Positions 58,349 through 64,000 of a stretch of 64,000 bases of DNA are shown here, piece after piece. The notes under the pieces are model-generated. The model saw only the letters and a program-made list of their open reading frames with translations, had not been told where the DNA came from and searched no databases. Position 1 is the stretch's first letter. Each line of letters opens with the position of its first letter. A program made the translations under genes and the position numbers. Origin of the DNA: Orbilia blumenaviensis (taxonomy: Eukaryota > Ascomycota > Orbiliomycetes > Orbiliales > Orbiliaceae); contig JAVHNS010000001.1 in assembly GCA_036872755.1 (NCBI GenBank), forward strand, positions 248,001 through 312,000. Direction: 5' to 3'.

Positions 58349-59820
58349 CTAGTCAGACAATGAGGTATCCCCAAATTGTGAATACCAATTTTCACCCCGC
58401 ATGTGCATAATTACTTCTTTCCGAGGCGCATTGACTGCGAATGTAACCGTCAGTTCATCCCACAGTTCTGAGCCTCCTGCCCCTAACCGACGCCTCATTC
58501 CTAAGAAAGCCACTGCTTCCAAGTCATTCAATCCATTTTTTATCCATCGGTAAATCCATTCCAATAGCTGATCGGGTGGAATAGACCCAGAATTTTTATA
58601 CGCTGGCCACACTATCGACAAATCGGCTAGGCACTTTAGGGCGCTAATACCATCGTATCGATGTTCTTGTTCAGAGTCCGTCCACGAATCATCATCATCC
58701 CTTCTAGATGGTTCAATCTGCGATATGTCTAGCGTTACAAGGTTTGGAAACCTTTCCGCTAGGGAGTCGATCTTTTCTTTGCTTAGAATACCGCTTTCTA
58801 CGATTTGAAGTTCCGTGACCGAAGAGAAACAGTGAAGAACACTAGGATCGGGATACCTCGCTTCGTCGATTGTTTCGGTGTTCTTTTTATAGGAATCTCG
58901 ACTCTCGTCCTTTGTCTCTATCCATAGATTTTGTAGATTTGGTGCAGCCGTGAGAGGTATGTAATAAAAGGTGCTGCCTTCCCATGACCTAGTTTTAGAG
59001 TTGACAAGAGGTGTGCAAAGCCCATTGACCGAAATGTGGGCTCCGGCTAGGCCTGGAAACTCTGTAATCTTCTCTCTAATTAAAGCATCGATTTTGTCGT
59101 CCGGTATGTGTTCACCTAAGAAATCTTGATTTTCCGGTGAAAGAGTGGAAACTATGGTTTCGTAGGGCTGGAATCTGCCAAAGTCATCGTCTTTATAGAT
59201 TTGAAGCTCTAGAAAGTCGAGAGTATTACAGAGACTTGGTCCGGCAATAGTGTCGATTACCGCTGCATATATATTGTTCTCTAAGGCAGGCGGTATAATA
59301 TAAGATATAGAAAGCTCTTGAATGTTGGGAAAGAAACGAAGTATTTCAACTTTTGTGCGAAGCTCGGTAACAATCTGTTCAATATCGCGACCGTGCTGTT
59401 CTGCAACTTGGCGACGGAACTTAGGATCCGTAGCAGCCTTTGACCAAGACCAGTCCCTATTGAAGTTTATCGATCTAGATGTCAATGTGTTAGTCTATAA
59501 CTCTCCCATAAAAAGGAGGAAAAATTTCATAGGTAAGGGAAAGAATGACGAATTTATATTATATACCGGATGGATGATCGGAGATGTTCACAAAGACCAC
59601 CGTTTTTGAAGAGCTTGGTTGACTGCGGAGTCAAAACAATGGTGCCCGAATTAAGCCACCTTAGGGGGAAGCATAACACATAACAGAGCCTTGAGCAGCG
59701 TGAAAGGTTGTAGAGGTCCCGCTTTCCAAGGCGCTCGATGATCAAAAGATTTAATTCGGCTGGGAATATGTCGAAAGGGTTGAAACGGCGACGGCTTTGG
59801 TTTCTTGACGCTCGCCGCAT
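58349..59820 (-). CDS. F-box protein
   Basis: Two exons (59820-59567, 59474-58349) join in frame to 459 residues. Residues 13-50 form an F-box (FNPFDIFPAELNLLIIERLG, then KRDLYNLSRCSRLCYVL), which binds Skp1 in SCF ubiquitin ligases. The rest shows leucine-rich spacing around FPNIQELSISYI, LQNLWIE and FPNLVTLDISQIE, so an LRR-like substrate surface is possible. The start chosen is the Met just before the basic stretch MRRASRNQSRRR; a Met 34 codons upstream (59922) is open too but adds a hydrophobic leader unusual for F-box proteins. The splice CG/A restores SSIRSINFNRDW. Confidence 0.82.
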
Positions 59821-61013
59821 TGTATAGCAAATGAGCTTGGTTGGGGATACAATACAATCTAGATCTATCGATAAATCAAAAAATAGGACGCCCACATCAA
59901 TCAACGCGAAAAAAGAGGACACCTGAGAATATGCGCGTCCTTGGGTCAGCTAAATACTGAGCAATGACAATTGCAATTACAAGTTATATATATATATATA
60001 ACGTTATTGTTCAATCCTCGAGACCTCAAGAATTCAGCAGTGGATTAAGTGTTCTATGAATTAGCCGTGTGATTGAGCTCATGAGGCAGTATAGAGAACG
60101 CTTAACTGCTATTAGTTAATCCGTTTCAACCCTGCGACCTCAGCGGATGAATCTTGAAGCACAAGGAATAAGTGATGAGTCTTAAGAAAAGCTTGATCAC
60201 TAAGGGTGTAATTTCAATCGGAGGTGCAATCCGTGTAACTTCAAGACTCCAAAATTCGCTTTTGGCATGTCAGCCTGCATAGCTGCTTTTGGCCAAAAGG
60301 GGACATCATTGTTGTCAAACGGCTCAAACAGGTTGATGCAACAACAGCAACACGCTTCAACTTAACTGCCCAAAGTGTCCCTTGCTAATGCTGGTATCTT
60401 AGTTTCAGGCTGGCGGACGGAGTCGATATAATCCCACAATGCCAAAAAGAATAACCACCCTTCCTCTCTTTAGTTAACTGATAGGGCTAGAAACGTGGGT
60501 TTAGCTGGTCTCGAAAAACTCTCAAGATACTATCCCTGTCACGGTTTGTATACAGACAGAGTATTTTGAAGTTCCTTTGTTTCGTGAACTGGTCTGCAAC
60601 CCCAGTATTTAGGTTTGATCAAAAGGTCGGGCAGCACTATCTTGAAAAGTTTGGAATATTCGGAAACCGACCGTGCATCAACTTATGCCGGTTTTATGGA
60701 TTACTGTGATGCGTAGGGCCACTTTGTGGAGGCTGGCTTCCGAGCCCAGCCCTCCTGAGCTTCCGCAGCAAGTATATAATCTGTGCGCAATTAGTGTTGG
60801 GCTTGGGCAACGGGGTACTGGATATATAAGGGGCTCTGAAGTTGAGTCAAATGTGGAATTTAGAAGTTCTCCTACGTACAGCAAATGTCTACAATCTATA
60901 TATAACATTATTCCTGTCAAATATCGAAAAAATAGGGTCGGACAAGACGCCCTGGTGGCTCTCTGCAATAGGTTATTCTGTGCTTGCTTAAATACCGATA
61001 CTAAATATCGGCC
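59821..61013. other. Intergenic DNA
   Basis: About 1.2 kb between divergent genes, with an AT dinucleotide run near 59986-60000. Overlapping short frames at 60673-61074 are not supported. Confidence 0.45.
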
Positions 61014-62009
61014 ATGTTTTTCAACATTAATCAAATTCCGGCCCTACTACCTCTCTGTCTCCATATTACACTGATTTCTGGCCAACGCCCACATGAAGTT
61101 GAACAGAAAGAGCGAACAACTATCTCCGGGAATGAATTCCCCATTGCGGTATATCATGACCCAAGAGGCCAAGTATTGTCCCTACAAGGCCCACAAGCCT
61201 TCAGCCGACCCACAAGGTCCCAAACCAAAGGACCTAACGGTGTCCTCCAGTTAGTCGGAAAGGAAGGGCCAGTAACATCGTCCTTGCCAACCCTTTCAGG
61301 CTTTGATCAGCTAAGAAGCGATTTTATTCGTGGCGGAATCAGGGTCGCCCCAATCCCTTCAGAAAGAGAGATAACCGCTGTTCTCATTCCGATATCGTCA
61401 AAACATCCAATGTCGGTCGCAACCTTTAAAGTCAGTATCCGAACAATAGGACAAGATATTGCACGGCGTCAGGAAGAACGGCAGCCGATTTATATCACCA
61501 CACCACCAGACCCACCAACTAGCGTATCTCTTGGGTGTTGTGCGACTCCGACTTCTTGGACTACATGGACAACATGGACAAAGCTTTTAGGGCATGAAGA
61601 TCTGGTGCCACTGATAGTAATCGAGGCTGCGCCACGCCGCGAAGTCGGATCACCAATCCGCCTCATATACAAATCAGGTCGTTATCAAACGCCTGGGAGG
61701 GACCCTGACCGCTCCCGACCGACCCAGGCGCCACTAATCCCGCTAGCATCACCTCTTGAAATGGGGCGCAGAAGCTCTGACAAAAGTATCGAAGTTATCG
61801 TGGCCGAGCCTCTCTTAGTGGCTAGATTAAGAGCTGAAGGCCTCGACACAGGTTCAGATGCTGAGGGAAGGCTGCAAAAGGATCAGGGTGAAGGAAAGAT
61901 CGATTCTTATTTTCTCGTGGCGAAGCCGAAACGAACAGTCAATGTTAAAAACAGACGACGAAAACAGAAACAGCGTCGTAGGTTAAAGGCGAGGGCCAAT
62001 AAAATTTAA
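61014..62009 (+). CDS. Candidate secreted orphan protein with a basic tail
   Basis: Single exon, 331 residues, family not recognised. The N terminus reads as a signal peptide (IPALLPLCLHITLISG, then QR), although a hydrophobic start of an unstable frame is possible. The body has few cysteines (near 173-175 GCCATP) and Thr/Trp repeats (TTWTTWTK, about 180-187). The last 20 residues are very basic (NRRRKQKQRRRLKARANKI) and look like a nuclear-localisation or nucleic-acid-binding tail. Pro and Arg are frequent and membrane helices are absent after the leader. Composition and length favour a real gene, but there are no homologs I know. Confidence 0.5.
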   Translation: MFFNINQIPALLPLCLHITLISGQRPHEVEQKERTTISGNEFPIAVYHDPRGQVLSLQGPQAFSRPTRSQTKGPNGVLQLVGKEGPVTSSLPTLSGFDQLRSDFIRGGIRVAPIPSEREITAVLIPISSKHPMSVATFKVSIRTIGQDIARRQEERQPIYITTPPDPPTSVSLGCCATPTSWTTWTTWTKLLGHEDLVPLIVIEAAPRREVGSPIRLIYKSGRYQTPGRDPDRSRPTQAPLIPLASPLEMGRRSSDKSIEVIVAEPLLVARLRAEGLDTGSDAEGRLQKDQGEGKIDSYFLVAKPKRTVNVKNRRRKQKQRRRLKARANKI

Positions 62010-62240
62010 CCGTAGTAAAGGAGGCCACTCTAGGAGATATATAGATGTGCATTTAGCCGCATAGTTGCATCTTAGCTTGCCCAAAACGTGCGCCTGGCTC
62101 TTGATGGGCCGGTGACTGATCATATACTTCTTAATTACAAAGTGTCAACGAATACATGGCTCCAAACCGGTGTGTGTGGTGTACCAATTGTGCTAATTAA
62201 AAGATATGACAAGCCAGGTATCACCTATCTGCTAATCAAT

Positions 62241-62573
62241 TTAAGCTTCGCCGAGCAGAGCCTTGAGCGTTGGCTTCAATTCTGGAGGGTTTAAATCCTC
62301 ATAGCCCTCAACTACTTTTCCGTTTCGAAAGATCATGATGGTAGGGACAGCAGTGATCTCATACTCCTTCCCAACATCGACCGCCGCTTCAATATCGACT
62401 TTGACGAAATTGACGTCGCGGAGCTCTTCCGCGTATTTGGCGAAGACGGGAGCAAATGCTTTGCAAGGGGGGCACCAGGTGGTGTAGAAGTCGACGGCGG
62501 TATACTTTTCTTGATTGATGATCTCGTTGAACTGAGTGAGATTCTCGACATCGATGTATGCGTGGTCGGTCAT
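62241..62573 (-). CDS. Thioredoxin with WCPPC active site
   Basis: Single exon, 110 residues, the normal length of a cytosolic thioredoxin. The redox motif is WCPPCK (33-38) in place of the usual WCGPCK; the cis-proline loop (AVPT, Pro77) and IMIFRNGKVVEGYEG-like strand are present (IMIFRNGKVVEGYED). The protein would reduce disulfides using thioredoxin reductase; the Pro in the motif changes redox potential in other family members. No signal or transit peptide. A TATA-like run (minus strand, near 62752-62762) lies about 180 bases upstream. The 3' end lies about 230 bases from the convergent neighbour's stop. Confidence 0.92.
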   Translation of the reverse strand: MTDHAYIDVENLTQFNEIINQEKYTAVDFYTTWCPPCKAFAPVFAKYAEELRDVNFVKVDIEAAVDVGKEYEITAVPTIMIFRNGKVVEGYEDLNPPELKPTLKALLGEA

Positions 62574-63411
62574 TTTAAAGAAGAGTATGCAATATCCGTG
62601 GGGGGGATTTAGAGGACTCTGTCTAGTAAAAATGGGCTATTTGGAAATGATAATCTTGCGATATTGATCAAGTTCTTCGATCATCTAGTTTTTGTGTTGT
62701 CGTTGGTTGAAGCTGATGTGATGACGGTTACATTACAGCGGGGCCGAAGGAGTTTATATATAATCTTATTGCGTGCTACAGCGGGGTAATAAAAAGGCCG
62801 CGAGAGGTATTCTTGTGAGACTACAAGGGCTAAGGCGGGAAGGATCCGATCGTCTTGCCTTGTTGAGCCTGCTAGCAGCTAACAGTGCACTGGTCATTTG
62901 TAGCTGCGGCATATACCTTCAGCCCGATGCGGAAACCATGCATGAAATATGAGTTTCTTGTAGTAAGGAACATTCTGGGGCGTTTTCATGTGACTGCGTG
63001 TACGAAGTCGCGCTCAAAAATTCACCCTCGGGTTTGAATAGGAATATCCCCGTGGAGGTAAGGAACTTTTGTCTCAGACTGCAGACTGACATGTACTTCC
63101 TGATATTCTGATATGCATATGCATGTTTCACACCTACAATGTGTCACCGTATTGGCGGTTGATTGCCACAACAGCTTAGTGCTGCGGTTAATTTAGTCGG
63201 TGTAATCCTTCTGAGATCCGCGAGACGAGGTCCAGTTATTTGCAAGATTTGGGAATCCTATCCAGGTCTTTTAAGGTGGTCGGTTTTGGGAGACATCCGA
63301 ATGGGACCAATTAATTATCCCGCCCTCACTCCACAAGCTGAAATCTGGACTTCCGCAGAACCAGACTCCAATAGAAGTATGGAACCTAACCGCCATGTAG
63401 ATTCAATTTGC
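62574..63411. other. Intergenic DNA
   Basis: About 840 bases holding the thioredoxin promoter and the 3' flank of the edge gene. A plus-strand frame (63163-63600) overlaps that gene on the opposite strand and is taken as its shadow. Confidence 0.45.
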
Positions 63412-64000
63412 TTAGAGGTTCCACCAGCATTCTATGTTACACTTTTCTACAATACAAGACCACGCTGGAAACATTGCTCTCATAACCACCCTGATTTCGT
63501 CTCCAGGCTTCAGCTCCCTGACGAACCGACCATTCGCGACATGGCCATTTCTCCAAAATCGCACAATCCCATTCCACTTAACTTCGTCTCTATATGTTAA
63601 GTCTCGCTCCGGAAGTGGGACCTTGTGAACACTTGGCTCATCAATCCTCGAATCCCAGATGATTTCGTGGCTTGTAAATTCGCGTTTGGCGTGAACATTC
63701 CTTTGCAAAATCCATGTTCCAATCTTATATTTATCGTCGTCTTCTTCCATGCGCTGGCTATATCCATGGTAGTAATGCCAACAGTAGAATGAATCAGGGT
63801 CGTCACTTTCATCACTGTAATCGTCATAGACTTGGTCAATGGTACTCCCGTTAAAAGACCTCTCTTTTACACTGAGTTTATCTGCCAGTACAGCTAGACC
63901 GGCTCCAGAATCTGGCCTCTCTTCGCTCGCTTTGTTTCTCCAAAGCTCCACTTGAATCCAGCTCCACCCCGCCTTGTAGGTCCCATGGCTTTCAGGATAG
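63412..64000 (-). CDS. Partial hypothetical protein, cut by the window edge
   Basis: The frame stays open to the right end of the window, so the N-terminal part is missing; about 195 residues are visible. The visible end reads GTYKAGWSWIQVELWRN, then an acidic stretch (DDYSDESDDPDSFYCW), and WILQRNVHAKREFTSHEIIWDS. The tail NGRFVRELKPGDEIRVVMRAMFPAW, ending CNIECWWNL, follows the C-terminal module found in many uncharacterised Pezizomycotina proteins (a GD-I-VW-A-ARFPGW pattern ending in YWAV). No catalytic motif is seen. Function unknown; the module's repeated occurrence suggests a binding domain. Confidence 0.7.
   Translation of the reverse strand, partial: YPESHGTYKAGWSWIQVELWRNKASEERPDSGAGLAVLADKLSVKERSFNGSTIDQVYDDYSDESDDPDSFYCWHYYHGYSQRMEEDDDKYKIGTWILQRNVHAKREFTSHEIIWDSRIDEPSVHKVPLPERDLTYRDEVKWNGIVRFWRNGHVANGRFVRELKPGDEIRVVMRAMFPAWSCIVEKCNIECWWNL

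Noticed and set aside
63163..63600. 145-codon plus-strand frame near the right edge
   Set aside because: Lies opposite the C-terminal module of the partial gene, which shows a known family pattern; the plus frame is its shadow.
1..64000. tRNA, rRNA, CRISPR array, telomere repeat or biosynthetic gene cluster
   Set aside because: I looked for B-box sequences, regular spacer arrays, TTAGGG runs and PKS/NRPS core motifs and found none; the MFS transporter and FAD enzymes are not clustered with a backbone enzyme.

Overview
The window reads as nuclear DNA of a filamentous ascomycete (Pezizomycotina). Most genes are split by short introns of about 50-110 bases with GTATGT/GTAAGT-type donors, CTAAC/CTGAC-like branch sites and TAG/CAG acceptors. 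The gene content fits a plant-debris or cell-wall degrading fungus: fungal CBM1 cellulose-binding modules with Thr-rich linkers, a GH64 glucanase, F-box-like proteins and a type I membrane protein with a Cys-rich ectodomain. An orbiliomycete (nematode-trapping type) is possible but the sequence alone does not prove it. All gene models were spliced by hand and their reading frames checked.

Layout. 0.5-8.9 kb: a PPxY-containing coiled-coil protein, a small Cys-rich secreted protein with a duplicated C-terminal peptide, a TVP38-type Golgi membrane protein (VTT domain) and a FAD monooxygenase. 8.9-13.2 kb: over 4 kb without a supported gene, rich in homopolymer runs and microsatellites. 13.2-21.6 kb: a carbohydrate-active patch, all on the minus strand (GH64 beta-1,3-glucanase, GH5 endo-mannanase with CBM1, CE16-type acetylesterase with CBM1), with one F-box-like gene between. 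21.6-33.2 kb: an AT-rich, gene-poor stretch that holds one large UPF1-like SF1 helicase gene, a cluster of perfect palindromes and a 675-bp foldback element whose two arms carry arrays of a 19-bp unit and show C-to-T/G-to-A decay like that left by repeat-induced point mutation.

33.2-50.3 kb: an 11-exon amino-acid permease, a Cys-rich membrane protein, a WD40-type protein resembling diphthine methylesterase Dph7, a 999-residue disordered acidic protein, a two-HKD phospholipase-D-like enzyme and a FAD oxidoreductase with a C-terminal Rieske domain. 50.3-64 kb: a small three-exon orphan gene, a DHA2-like MFS transporter, an F-box protein, a candidate secreted protein with a strongly basic tail, a thioredoxin with a WCPPC active site and, at the right edge, a 5'-truncated gene.

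Likely functional links: the mannanase and the acetylesterase could act together on acetylated mannan bound to cellulose. The GH64 enzyme would act on beta-1,3-glucan. The remaining genes look like unrelated single-gene units, as is usual in fungi. No tRNA, rRNA, CRISPR or prokaryotic operon structure was seen.
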